The translations under genes and the position numbers were made by a program. From the NCBI GenBank assembly GCA_031374115.1, contig JANMNO010000027.1:14896-78895 (forward strand): DNA of 64,000 nt, read 5' to 3'. Within the stretch, counting starts at the first letter, position 1; every line of letters starts with the position of its first letter. This DNA comes from JAKFWF01 sp031374115 (GTDB taxonomy: Bacteria; Pseudomonadota; Alphaproteobacteria; Rhizobiales; Hyphomicrobiaceae). This document shows, in pieces, positions 54,089 through 62,918 of this stretch. The notes under the pieces are model-generated. The model was not told where the DNA came from and did not search any database. It was given only the letters and a program-made list of their open reading frames with translations.

Positions 54089-55207
54089 ATGGAGACTCCG
54101 TTCGCAACCGCCAAGGCCGAGCCGCTCGATGATCGGGCCTTACTCGATGCTGAACGCAGACGCGGTCGCGGCGCACGGTCGAACCGTGCCGGTCGTTATG
54201 AGGGCGAATTGCGGGTTGAGGTCGACGACGGGTGGGAAAGTCTCTCAACTCTCGAAGCCTTTCGAACGGAAGTGAAGATCGAACGCGCCAAAAGCATCAT
54301 CTCGACAAATGACAGCCCGGACATCTCATTCGATCAGTCGATCAATCCGTATCGCGGGTGCGAACACGGCTGCATCTATTGCTACGCCCGGCCCGGCCAC
54401 GCCTATCTCGGCCATTCTCCCGGCATCGATTTCGAGACTAAGCTTTACGCCAAGACCAACGCCGCCGCACTGCTGGAAACGGAACTTGCCGCGCGCTCGT
54501 ATGTGCCGAAGACGATCGCGCTGGGCGCGGTCACCGATCCGTATCAGCCGATCGACAGGGATTATCGCATCACGCGCGATATTCTAGAGGTGTTGGACCG
54601 GGCCAACCATCCCGTCGGCATCGTCACCAAATCGGCGCTGGTGGTGCGCGATATCGATATCTTGCAGCGCATGGCCGCGCGCGATCTCGTCAAGGTTGCG
54701 CTTTCGGTGACGACCCTTGACGGCAAAGTCGCCCGTGCGATGGAGCCTCGCGCGGCGACACCTGCCCGCCGGTTGGATGCGATCCGGCAGCTAACGGCGG
54801 CAGGCATTCCGGCTCAGGTGATGGTAGCACCGATCATCCCGGGGCTGAACGACCATGAGATCGAGGGTATTTTGCAAGCCGCCCGCGACGCCGGCGCGCA
54901 GGATGCCGGGTACGTTCTGTTGCGATTGCCGCTGGAACTCAAAGAGCTATTCCGGGAGTGGTTGGCAACCGAGTTTCCAGATCGGGCCAAGCGCGTCATC
55001 AATATTCTCCAGACCATGCACGGCGGCAAGGACTACGTCGCAACATTCGGCTTGCGCCAACGCGGTAGTGGCCCCTATGCCGATCAAATCGCGGCTCGCT
55101 TTCGTCTTGCATTACAGCGCTTGGGAATGAACAAGCGCCACTTGAAGCTGCGCTGCGACTTGTTCTGCGCACCTGTGCCAAAAGGGGGACAGATGAGATT
55201 GTTTTGA
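54089..55207 (+). CDS. PA0069-family radical SAM protein (COG1533, SplB-like), LexA-controlled
   Basis: 372 residues. The iron-sulfur motif CX3CX2C is Cys91, Cys95, Cys98 (RGCEHGCIYCYARP); GAVTDPYQPIDRDYRITR and TKSALVVRDIDIL are family features. COG1533 includes spore photoproduct lyase, a DNA-repair enzyme, although the substrate of this branch is not established. Preceded by a ribosome site TTAGGGG and a perfect LexA box at 54050-54064. rnhB follows after 45 bases on the same strand, so it may share the damage-induced transcript. Confidence 0.88.
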   Translation: METPFATAKAEPLDDRALLDAERRRGRGARSNRAGRYEGELRVEVDDGWESLSTLEAFRTEVKIERAKSIISTNDSPDISFDQSINPYRGCEHGCIYCYARPGHAYLGHSPGIDFETKLYAKTNAAALLETELAARSYVPKTIALGAVTDPYQPIDRDYRITRDILEVLDRANHPVGIVTKSALVVRDIDILQRMAARDLVKVALSVTTLDGKVARAMEPRAATPARRLDAIRQLTAAGIPAQVMVAPIIPGLNDHEIEGILQAARDAGAQDAGYVLLRLPLELKELFREWLATEFPDRAKRVINILQTMHGGKDYVATFGLRQRGSGPYADQIAARFRLALQRLGMNKRHLKLRCDLFCAPVPKGGQMRLF

Positions 55208-55252
55208 CGATGCCCGCTTTGACTATGTGGTTGGTGCAAAGCACCATCGGCC

Positions 55253-55885
55253 ATGTCACAGGCCGATTCGCTTTTACGCGCTTCATTCGAACTGGAAGAG
55301 GTGTCGTTGCGCCTCCACGGTGGCCCGATTTGTGGCGTCGATGAAGCGGGCCGAGGGCCGTGGGCTGGGCCGGTGGTTGCAGCGGCGGTGGTGCTTGATC
55401 CGGCCAACATTCCGTTCGGTATCGAGGATAGCAAAATTCTCGACGCCGATGCCCGCGAATGGATGTTTCCGCGCATCATGGCGACCTCGCAGGTGGGTAT
55501 CGGGATCGCCGATGTGTACCGGATCGATCGCGATAACATTCTTCACGCCACGATGTGGGCAATGCAGCAGGCGGTGGCCGGGCTCACCGCTTTGCCAAGG
55601 CTCGCGCTGATCGACGGCAATCGCTCGCCGTTGCTGAAATGCGAGGCTCGTGCCATCGTTAAGGGTGACGCTAAATGCCTGTCGATCGCCGCCGCCTCGA
55701 TCATCGCAAAGGTTACGCGGGACCGGATCATGATCGCGCTCGGCCTCGAGCTTCCGGGTTACGGCTTCGAGCGGCACAAAGGTTATGGCACGCCGGAGCA
55801 TATGCAAGCCCTGGCACGCCTTGGCGTCACGCCCTATCATCGGCGCTCGTTCAAGCCGGTGCAACTGGCCTTGGGGTTCGGCTGA
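55253..55885 (+). CDS. rnhB: Ribonuclease HII
   Basis: 210 residues. It removes ribonucleotides from DNA and RNA of RNA-DNA hybrids. Catalytic acids in GVDEAGRGPWAGPVV (Asp and Glu), a further Asp in LALIDGN and the C-terminal PGYGFERHKGYGTPEH, all standard. Length is typical for RNase HII. It lies 45 bases after the SplB-like gene and 37 before the amidase. Confidence 0.95.
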   Translation: MSQADSLLRASFELEEVSLRLHGGPICGVDEAGRGPWAGPVVAAAVVLDPANIPFGIEDSKILDADAREWMFPRIMATSQVGIGIADVYRIDRDNILHATMWAMQQAVAGLTALPRLALIDGNRSPLLKCEARAIVKGDAKCLSIAAASIIAKVTRDRIMIALGLELPGYGFERHKGYGTPEHMQALARLGVTPYHRRSFKPVQLALGFG

Positions 55886-55922
55886 ATGCTGCCGGCCTTG
55901 TGTTCATTCGAGGCGTGTCGTC

Positions 55923-57305
55923 ATGGCAAATCCCGCCGATTTAACCGCCACGGGTCTGCTCGAAGCGTTTGCCAGCCGCGCCCTCTCACCGGTCGAAGTC
56001 ACGTGTGCGGTCATCGCACGCATCGAGCGTGCGGAGCCAAAGCTGAACGGGCTTTACGCATTCGATCCCGATGCGGCGCTGAGCGCGGCACACACTTCGG
56101 AGCAACGTTGGATCGATCGCACCGCGCGCGCGCTCGAGGGAGTACCTGTTACCATCAAGGAGAACATCCGGTCCAAGGGCGTCGCCATGCCGCTTGGGAC
56201 TGCGGCCACCGTTTTAGTGCCGGCGATTGACGATGCACCGCCGGCGGCGCGGCTGCGGGAAGCCGGTGCTGTCCTGATCGCCAAGACCACAATGCCCGAT
56301 TACGGCATGACATCGTCGGGATTATCGAGCTTTCATCCACTCACCCGAAATCCATGGGACCTGACGAAAAACCCCGGCGGCAGCTCGGCCGGCGCGGGCG
56401 CTGCCGCAGCAGCTGGGTATGGTCCGCTGCATCTTGGCACCGATATCGGCGGCTCGATCCGGCTGCCCGCCTCCTGGTGCGGCGTGTTCGGCTTGAAGCC
56501 CAGCTTCGGGCGCGTGCCGATCGATCCGAGCTATTTCGGGCGGGTCGCCGGCCCGATGACGCGCACGGTGCGTGACGCAGCGCTATTGATGCGCGAGCTC
56601 TCAAAGCCTGATCCGCGGGATGGAATGAGTTTGCCGCCGCACGCGATCAATTGGCTCGCGCATGGCCGGGATGTGAAGGGGTTGCGGCTCGCGCTTCATA
56701 CTGATGCTGGCACCGGCCTGCCGGTTGATCCAGAGGTCAGAAAATGCATCGAAAACGCGGCGCGGCTTTTCGTGAGCGCGGGCGCCCTGGTTGCGCCGAT
56801 GCCGCCCTTCTTCACTCGTGCAATGCTCGACGGTATGGATTGTTTTTTCCGCCAGCGCGCGTGGCTGGATTTATCCGCATTGCCGGCGGAGCGGCGTAAC
56901 AGGGTGCTGCCCTATATTCGCGAATGGGCCGAGCCTGCCCGAGACTACACGGGCGCGCAGGTGTTCGACGGCGTGAGCCAGATGCTCGCGATGCGGCAAG
57001 CGGCGATCGCGGCATCCGCGCCATTCGACTTCGTGCTGTCGCCGGTCGCACCGGTTCCAGCTTTCGCCGCCGCGGCCGCCTCGCCAGTGAACGACGCGCA
57101 ACGGCCGTTCGAGCATATTGCCTTCACGTTACCCTACAACATGAGCGAACAGCCTTCTGCATCGATCAATGCCGGATATTCGGCCGGCGGCCTGCCTATC
57201 GGTTTGCAGATAACAGGCAAGCGTTTCGATGACCTGGGCGTCTTGCAGCTGGCGCAGGCGTTCGAACAAATTCGCGGACCCCAGCGACCGTGGCCAACGT
57301 TTTAG
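55923..57305 (+). CDS. Amidase (amidase-signature family)
   Basis: 460 residues. The Ser-cisSer-Lys triad is visible: Lys79 in VPVTIKENI, first Ser in NPGGSSAGAGAA, second in GTDIGGSIRLPASW. It is related to GatA and bacterial amidases; the lack of gatB/gatC nearby and its divergence argue for a stand-alone amidase with an unknown substrate. Start at 55923 (MANPADLTATGLLEAFAS). No signal peptide. Confidence 0.92.
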   Translation: MANPADLTATGLLEAFASRALSPVEVTCAVIARIERAEPKLNGLYAFDPDAALSAAHTSEQRWIDRTARALEGVPVTIKENIRSKGVAMPLGTAATVLVPAIDDAPPAARLREAGAVLIAKTTMPDYGMTSSGLSSFHPLTRNPWDLTKNPGGSSAGAGAAAAAGYGPLHLGTDIGGSIRLPASWCGVFGLKPSFGRVPIDPSYFGRVAGPMTRTVRDAALLMRELSKPDPRDGMSLPPHAINWLAHGRDVKGLRLALHTDAGTGLPVDPEVRKCIENAARLFVSAGALVAPMPPFFTRAMLDGMDCFFRQRAWLDLSALPAERRNRVLPYIREWAEPARDYTGAQVFDGVSQMLAMRQAAIAASAPFDFVLSPVAPVPAFAAAAASPVNDAQRPFEHIAFTLPYNMSEQPSASINAGYSAGGLPIGLQITGKRFDDLGVLQLAQAFEQIRGPQRPWPTF

Positions 57306-57431
57306 TTCAAGAGCCCGGGCTATCCGCATGATCGATGGCTGATCTTCGCGTGCGGCGCTACTGCTGTAAGCTCGCCCCGACTAGGTTAGCGCAAACAGTG
57401 TTGCGCGCCATGCCTGGAGGCTTTGACGATC

Positions 57432-58226
57432 ATGACCAGTCGTTTGCAAGACAGAATCGCGCTGGTCTTCGGTGCGGGCTCGATCGGACCCGGATGGGGT
57501 AATGGCAAGGCATGCGCAGTCGCGTTCGCTAGGGCCGGCGCAAACGTCATTTGTGTCGATATTGGCTTAGGAGCGGCACGGGAAACGGCTGGGATCATCA
57601 ACGACGAGGGCGGGGCGGCCATAGCCCTTGCGTGCGACGTGACGAAGACCGCTGAAGTGAAAGCCGTTGTAGATCGGTGCGTGCTTGAGTTTGGGCGGAT
57701 CGATGTGCTTCACAACAACGTCGGCCACGCCAAGATGGGCGGGCCAGTCGAACTCAGCGAAGAAGATTGGGACCGCGAACTCAACCTTAATCTGAAGGGC
57801 GTGTTTCTTGCGTGCAAGCACGTGTTGCCTTTTATGGTGGCACAGGGGCGCGGTTCGATCGTCAACATTTCATCGGCGGCGGGATTGCGGTACGTCGGCT
57901 ACGATTATGCGAGCTACTACACTGCGAAAGGTGGGCTCAACCAGCTCACCGTGGGATTGGCACTTCAATATGCACGGCAAGGCATCCGTGTGAACGCCAT
58001 CTGCCCTGGATTGATGGATACCCCGATGATCTACGATCAGATCACGACCGCTTATGGGTCGCGAGCAGAGATGGTAGCAAAGCGCCATGCCGCCTGTCCG
58101 ACCGGCCGCATGGGCACCGGTTGGGATGTTGCCAATGCGGCGGTTTTCCTCGCCAGCGACGAGGCATCGTACATTAACGCCGTCATTCTCCCCGTTGATG
58201 GCGGACTGACCGCGCGCGCGCTTTGA
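57432..58226 (+). CDS. Short-chain dehydrogenase/reductase
   Basis: 264 residues. Cofactor site LVFGAGSIGPGWGNGKA, NNVGH at the middle strand, catalytic Ser in VNISSAAG and Tyr/Lys in YYTAK, and the C-terminal substrate loop after PGLMDTPM. GGAGG precedes the ATG at 57432 by 11 bases; a TTG at 57423 is too close to it. The glycine motif differs from the common TGxxxGIG form by an insertion (GSIGPGWGNG). Substrate unknown. Confidence 0.92.
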   Translation: MTSRLQDRIALVFGAGSIGPGWGNGKACAVAFARAGANVICVDIGLGAARETAGIINDEGGAAIALACDVTKTAEVKAVVDRCVLEFGRIDVLHNNVGHAKMGGPVELSEEDWDRELNLNLKGVFLACKHVLPFMVAQGRGSIVNISSAAGLRYVGYDYASYYTAKGGLNQLTVGLALQYARQGIRVNAICPGLMDTPMIYDQITTAYGSRAEMVAKRHAACPTGRMGTGWDVANAAVFLASDEASYINAVILPVDGGLTARAL

Positions 58227-58305
58227 CCGATCGGCCTTCTCAAAACGTCCGGCACACGCTACGTCCTGGCCTCATAGGCAACAACGTGTGCGGCGGCGAC
58301 AATCC

Positions 58306-59277
58306 ATGCAGGTGATCGATGGTTCGGGACCAGTGCCGGCAGCTTTGCGAGGCGCGGCGCTCGCGATCGGCAATTTCGATGGCGTGCATCGTGGCCACCA
58401 AGCGCTTCTCACTCACGCGAAAACGACAGCATCCCAGATCGGCGCGCCGGTTGGCGTAATGGTGTTCGAGCCGCATCCCCGCGCATTTTTCAGGCCAGAC
58501 CTGCCGCATTTTCGGCTCACGTCGCACGAGCGGCAGATGCAGCTGTTGGAGCGGTTCGGGCTCGATCTCGCCATCGTGCAGACTTTCGATGCGGCGCTCG
58601 CCAAGCTTTTGGCACGGGCCTTTATCGAGGACATACTCGTGGCGCGGTTGGCCGTACGGCATGTCGTTATCGGCTATGATTTCAACTTCGGACAAAATCG
58701 CGGCGGCACACCAGACTCGATGCACGCAGCAGGTGCCGAACTCGGCTTCGGCGTGACGGTCGTCCAACCTGTTGGCAATGGCGGCGGCGTTTATTCGTCG
58801 AGTGCTGTACGCGGGCTACTGGCGCAGGGAGATGTGGCCGGCGCCAATCTCGCTCTAGGCCACCGCTGGCGGGTTGCGGGGCGGGTGATCGGCGGCGCGA
58901 AGCGCGGTACCGGGCTAGGCTTCCCAACCGCCAATATCGCGATGCCGGTCGGCACGAGCCTAGGCCACGGCATCTATGCTGTATGGGTCTATGTCGATGG
59001 CGAGCGCCAATCCGGTGCTGCCTACTTCGGGACGCGCCCGCAATTCGATAATGGCGCGCCGGTGTTGGAAGTTTTCCTGCTCGACTACGATGGCGATCTT
59101 TATGGCCGTAAGATCAGCGTCGCCTTCGTCGACTTTGTACGGGTGGATGCAGCCTTCACTGGTGTCGAAGCACTCAAGGCCCAGATGGTGGCCGATTGCG
59201 TCCGAGCAGCCGAGATACTGGGTGCTGTCGAGCGTAACGATCCGCTCAAGGGCTTGCCCCTTGCTGACGCTTGCTGA
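58306..59277 (+). CDS. ribF: Bifunctional riboflavin kinase/FAD synthetase
   Basis: 323 residues. The N-terminal half is FMN adenylyltransferase (LAIGNFDGVHRGHQALL; VIGYDFNFGQNRGG); the C-terminal half is riboflavin kinase (RGTGLGFPTANI, GIYAVWVYVDGE, EVFLLDYDGDLYGR). It makes FMN and FAD from riboflavin in two steps. Start taken at the ATG at 58306; a GTG at 58288 is in frame. No clear ribosome site. Nine bases separate it from the convergent rfbA. Confidence 0.95.
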   Translation: MQVIDGSGPVPAALRGAALAIGNFDGVHRGHQALLTHAKTTASQIGAPVGVMVFEPHPRAFFRPDLPHFRLTSHERQMQLLERFGLDLAIVQTFDAALAKLLARAFIEDILVARLAVRHVVIGYDFNFGQNRGGTPDSMHAAGAELGFGVTVVQPVGNGGGVYSSSAVRGLLAQGDVAGANLALGHRWRVAGRVIGGAKRGTGLGFPTANIAMPVGTSLGHGIYAVWVYVDGERQSGAAYFGTRPQFDNGAPVLEVFLLDYDGDLYGRKISVAFVDFVRVDAAFTGVEALKAQMVADCVRAAEILGAVERNDPLKGLPLADAC

Positions 59278-59286
59278 CGTCCGGCG

Positions 59287-60168
59287 TCATACGTGTACGG
59301 CTATGTTTCGAGCTACCCGTCGCACGTAGGCTGCGTACTCCGACTTGCCGAGTTTTTGCAGCCAAGGCTCCATCTGCTCGACCGATATGAAGCCATAGCG
59401 CAGTGCGATTTCCTCCGGGCATGAGATCTTCATCCCCTGCCGTTTTTCGAGAGTGGCGACAAATTGGCAAGCTTCGAGCAACGAATCGCAGGTGCCTGTA
59501 TCCAACCAGGCAAAGCCGCGTCCCATGCGCTGCACACTGAGCTTGCCGGCCTCCAGATAACAGCGGTTTACATCGGTGATCTCGAGTTCACCGCGCGCCG
59601 AAGGCTTGATGCTGGCGGCGTGGCGCAACACGTCGTTGTCGTAGAAATAGAGGCCAGTAACCGCCCAGTCCGATTTCGGGACCGAGGGCTTTTCTTCGAG
59701 GCTGATCGCCCGGCCCCCAGTATCGAACGCCACCACGCCGTAGCGCTGTGGATCTCTCACCTCGTAAGCAAACACCGTCGCGCCGCTCGTCGTGCTGTGG
59801 GCGTTGGCGAGCATCGCCGGAAGATCGTGTCCAAAGAAGATGTTGTCGCCCAGGATCAGCGCGCAGCGCTCGCCGCCGACGAAATCGGCACCGATGATGA
59901 AAGCCTGTGCAAGTCCATCCGGGTTGGGTTGAATGGCGAACGTCAACTTGACGCCAAACTGCGATCCATCGCCGAGCAGCGACTTGAATTGCGCTTGATC
60001 GTGGGGCGTCGTGATGATCAGGATGTCGCGGATCCCGGCCAACATGAGCACCGATAACGGATAATAGATCATCGGCTTGTCGTACACGGGCAGCAATTGT
60101 TTCGACAGGCCAAGCGTCAATGGGTAAAGGCGCGTGCCGCTGCCGCCTGCGAGAATAATGCCCTTCAT
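59287..60168 (-). CDS. rfbA: Glucose-1-phosphate thymidylyltransferase
   Basis: 293 residues. It makes dTDP-glucose, the first step of dTDP-L-rhamnose synthesis. Nucleotide-binding motif KGIILAGGSGTRLYPLTLGLSKQLLPVYDKPMIYY in family style, EKPSVPKSDWAVTGLYFYD, and RGFAWLDTGTCDSLLEA. Start at the ATG at 60168 after GGGGGA; the TTG at 60174 is less likely. Last gene of the rfbCBDA operon, 24 bases after rfbD. Confidence 0.95.
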   Translation of the reverse strand: MKGIILAGGSGTRLYPLTLGLSKQLLPVYDKPMIYYPLSVLMLAGIRDILIITTPHDQAQFKSLLGDGSQFGVKLTFAIQPNPDGLAQAFIIGADFVGGERCALILGDNIFFGHDLPAMLANAHSTTSGATVFAYEVRDPQRYGVVAFDTGGRAISLEEKPSVPKSDWAVTGLYFYDNDVLRHAASIKPSARGELEITDVNRCYLEAGKLSVQRMGRGFAWLDTGTCDSLLEACQFVATLEKRQGMKISCPEEIALRYGFISVEQMEPWLQKLGKSEYAAYVRRVARNIAVHV

Positions 60169-60192
60169 ACTCAATCCCCCAAAGAAAAAGCG

Positions 60193-61098
60193 TTACTTCC
60201 GCGGCGCACCCAGAATGTTGCCAAGGCATGTGCGCATCGCCGCCTCCCACTCCGGCAAGGCAATGCCGTAGGTACGTGCCAATTTGGACGTATCGAGTTT
60301 GGAATATGCTGGTCTGTGCGCTTTGGTTGGAAAGTCCGCCGTCGTGATCGCTTTGACGGGAACAGATGGGCCGCCCAAATCCTTCGATGCGGCCATGATC
60401 GCGCGGGCGAAACCGCACCAGCTCGTTTCGCCGGCCGAGGCCAGGTGGAATACGCCAAATTGCGGTGCGCCTGCCGCTGTATCCCTGATCGCCCCCGCGA
60501 TGACGGCTGTTGCCTCGGCGATATCGGCCGCGAACGTCGGGCTGCCGCGCTGATCGTCGACAATGCGCAACTCGGGACGCTCGGCTGCCAATCGCAACAT
60601 CGTCTTGAGAAAATTCGCGCCATCGGCACTGCATACCCACGCGGTGCGCAAGATCACATGGCGGAGGTTGACGAGCGCGACTGCAGCCTCTCCTGCAAGC
60701 TTCGACGCGCCGTAAACTCCCTGCGGAGCCGTCGCATCGGTCTCGAGATAGGGTGTCGTTTTGTCTCCGTCAAACACGTAGTCGGTCGAAAAGTGAATAA
60801 CGGCGGCTCCTGCGCGCGCGGCGGCACTTGAAATGGCGGCCGCGCCATCGCGGTTGATCGCGAATGCGGCGGCCGGCTCATCCTCGGCGCGGTCGACGGC
60901 GGTGTAGGCCGCCGGGTTGATCACGACCGACGGACTTGCGGCTGCGATCGCATCGGTGATTTCGGCTGGCCGCGTTAGATCATACTCGGGGCGCGCCAGA
61001 ACGGTCACATCGAAGCCGCGCAAAGGCAAGAGGCGAGCGAGGCTCATCGCCATTTGCCCCTTGCCACCGATCAGTACGACGCGCTGCTTGCTGGTCAT
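60193..61098 (-). CDS. rfbD: dTDP-4-dehydrorhamnose reductase
   Basis: 301 residues. It reduces dTDP-4-keto-L-rhamnose to dTDP-L-rhamnose, the last step. Rossmann motif GGKGQMAMSLARLL, STDYVFDG, and the catalytic YGASKLAGE. The start overlaps the rfbB stop by four bases (61095-61098), so the two are translationally coupled. Confidence 0.95.
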   Translation of the reverse strand: MTSKQRVVLIGGKGQMAMSLARLLPLRGFDVTVLARPEYDLTRPAEITDAIAAASPSVVINPAAYTAVDRAEDEPAAAFAINRDGAAAISSAAARAGAAVIHFSTDYVFDGDKTTPYLETDATAPQGVYGASKLAGEAAVALVNLRHVILRTAWVCSADGANFLKTMLRLAAERPELRIVDDQRGSPTFAADIAEATAVIAGAIRDTAAGAPQFGVFHLASAGETSWCGFARAIMAASKDLGGPSVPVKAITTADFPTKAHRPAYSKLDTSKLARTYGIALPEWEAAMRTCLGNILGAPRK

Positions 61099-62162
61099 GA
61101 TTTCACAACCGTGGCCTCGACCAGGCCGAGCCTCTCACCGCTATACACACCCGACCGCAGCGGTTGCCACCACGATGGATTGTCGAGATACCACCGGACG
61201 GTTTTCTCAATTCCCGTATCGAACGTCTCCAAGGATCGCCAGCCGAGCTCGGTTTCGATCTTGGTCGGATCGATCGCATAGCGGCGGTCGTGGCCGGGCC
61301 GATCCTTGACGTAGGTGATCAGCGAACGTCGCGGCCTTTCCGTCGGCCGCCACCGATCGAGGATATCGCAAATCGATTGCACCACGGTCAGGTTCTGCAT
61401 CGGCGCGCGACCGCCGACGTTATAGGTCTGGCCAACGCGGCCCTTCTCGACCACGAGGGCCAGCGCCTTCGCGTGATCATCGACATACAGCCAATCACGC
61501 GTCTGCAGGCCGTCGCCGTAGACCGGCAACGGTTTGCCTTCGAGTGCGTTGAGGATGACGAGCGGGATCAATTTCTCGGGGAAGTGATAAGGGCCGTAGT
61601 TGTTCGAGCAGTTGGTGATCACCGTCGGCAGGCCATAGGTTCCATGCCAGGCGCTGACGAGATGATCGGAAGCGGCTTTGCTGGCCGAGTACGGCGAACG
61701 CGGATCGTAGGGCGTGGTCTCGAGGAAGTAACCATCGGTGCCGAGACTGCCATAGACTTCATCGGTTGACACGTGCAGGAAACGGAACTCGGATTTACAA
61801 GGCTCAGAAAGAGCGCTCCAATATGCGCGCGCTGCCTCCAGCAGGGTGTGAGTGCCAACGATGTTGGTAGTGATGAATTCGGCCGAACCAGTGATTGAAC
61901 GGTCGACGTGGCTTTCGGCTGCCAGATGCATGATCGCGTCAGGCTGGCTCTCACTGAGTACGCGGTCCATCGCGGCGCGGTCGCGGATGTCGGCTTTCAC
62001 GAAGCGGTAACCAGATTGTCTTTCGATTGACGAAAGGGATGCGAGGTTCGCAGCGTAGGTGAGCGCGTCGACGTTGACGACTTGCCAGCCTTTTGCCGCC
62101 ACCAGGTGTCGGCAAAGTGCCGATCCGATGAAGCCTGCTCCGCCCGTAACCACGACTTTCAT
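61095..62162 (-). CDS. rfbB: dTDP-glucose 4,6-dehydratase
   Basis: 355 residues. It converts dTDP-glucose to the 4-keto-6-deoxy sugar. NAD motif VTGGAGFIGSALCRHLV, LAAESHVDRSI, catalytic STDEVYGSLG and YSASKAASDHLV, and NNYGPYHFPEKLIPL. Length is as expected. It follows rfbC by 17 bases. Confidence 0.96.
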   Translation of the reverse strand: MKVVVTGGAGFIGSALCRHLVAAKGWQVVNVDALTYAANLASLSSIERQSGYRFVKADIRDRAAMDRVLSESQPDAIMHLAAESHVDRSITGSAEFITTNIVGTHTLLEAARAYWSALSEPCKSEFRFLHVSTDEVYGSLGTDGYFLETTPYDPRSPYSASKAASDHLVSAWHGTYGLPTVITNCSNNYGPYHFPEKLIPLVILNALEGKPLPVYGDGLQTRDWLYVDDHAKALALVVEKGRVGQTYNVGGRAPMQNLTVVQSICDILDRWRPTERPRRSLITYVKDRPGHDRRYAIDPTKIETELGWRSLETFDTGIEKTVRWYLDNPSWWQPLRSGVYSGERLGLVEATVVKS

Positions 62163-62179
62163 GTGTGTTCTCTAACGTT

Positions 62180-62731
62180 TCAGAACAGCGGAGGCAGGTC
62201 GCGGCACCGCGGCAATTTCATATCTTTGTCCGATAGAACGGCGTCGCCCGCTTTCACCGGCCATGCAATGGCCAAATCCGGATCGTTCCAGATGACACCA
62301 CCATCGTTGGCCGGCGCATAAATGTTCGACACCTTGTAGAGCACTTCGGTGTCCGGTTCGAGAGTGCAGAAGCCATGCGCGAAGCCGATCGGCACTAGGA
62401 TCTGTGTCCAGTTGTCGGCGGAGAGCTCTGCACTGACATGCTTTCCGTACGTGGGAGATGTGCGACGCAAGTCGACGGCGACGTCAAGAATGCGGCCTTT
62501 GGTGACGCGAACGAGTTTCTCCTGGCCGAACGGGGCTGTCTGAAAATGCAGCCCACGGATCGTCCCGGCGGCGGCCGACCGCGAGTGATTGTCTTGCACG
62601 AACTCTATCTCGATCCCGGCCGCGGCCAGGGCAGCACGACTATAGACTTCCGAGAAAAATCCACGGGCATCGCCGAAGCGCTTGGGCCGGATCAACTTGA
62701 CGTCCGGTATTGCCAGTGCCTCGATGTCCAT
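62180..62731 (-). CDS. rfbC: dTDP-4-dehydrorhamnose 3,5-epimerase
   Basis: 183 residues, cupin fold. It epimerises the 4-keto sugar at C3 and C5. Markers RGFFSEVYSR, VQDNHSRSAAAGTIRGLHFQ with the catalytic His in RGLHFQ, VAVDLRRTSPTYGK, and IPIGFAHGFCTLEPDTEVLYK. Start at 62731 gives the usual length; the open frame upstream to 62818 is not supported. First gene of the operon, divergent from the alcohol dehydrogenase with about 190 bases between. Confidence 0.95.
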   Translation of the reverse strand: MDIEALAIPDVKLIRPKRFGDARGFFSEVYSRAALAAAGIEIEFVQDNHSRSAAAGTIRGLHFQTAPFGQEKLVRVTKGRILDVAVDLRRTSPTYGKHVSAELSADNWTQILVPIGFAHGFCTLEPDTEVLYKVSNIYAPANDGGVIWNDPDLAIAWPVKAGDAVLSDKDMKLPRCRDLPPLF

Positions 62732-62918
62732 CAGGTGGTCCGCGCGTTGTTCCCAAGATCGCTCCTGATAACCTTTCGTCGATGCCCGGCACAAGCTGAT
62801 TGCGGACCCGGCTGTCACCTTTGCTGTGGCTGATCGACTACACTTAGATGACCCGCCCGTTTTGCCACGCTAGTGTGACGGCTGGTCTTCCGAGCGATCG
62901 TCAATAAGAGAGATAAAA

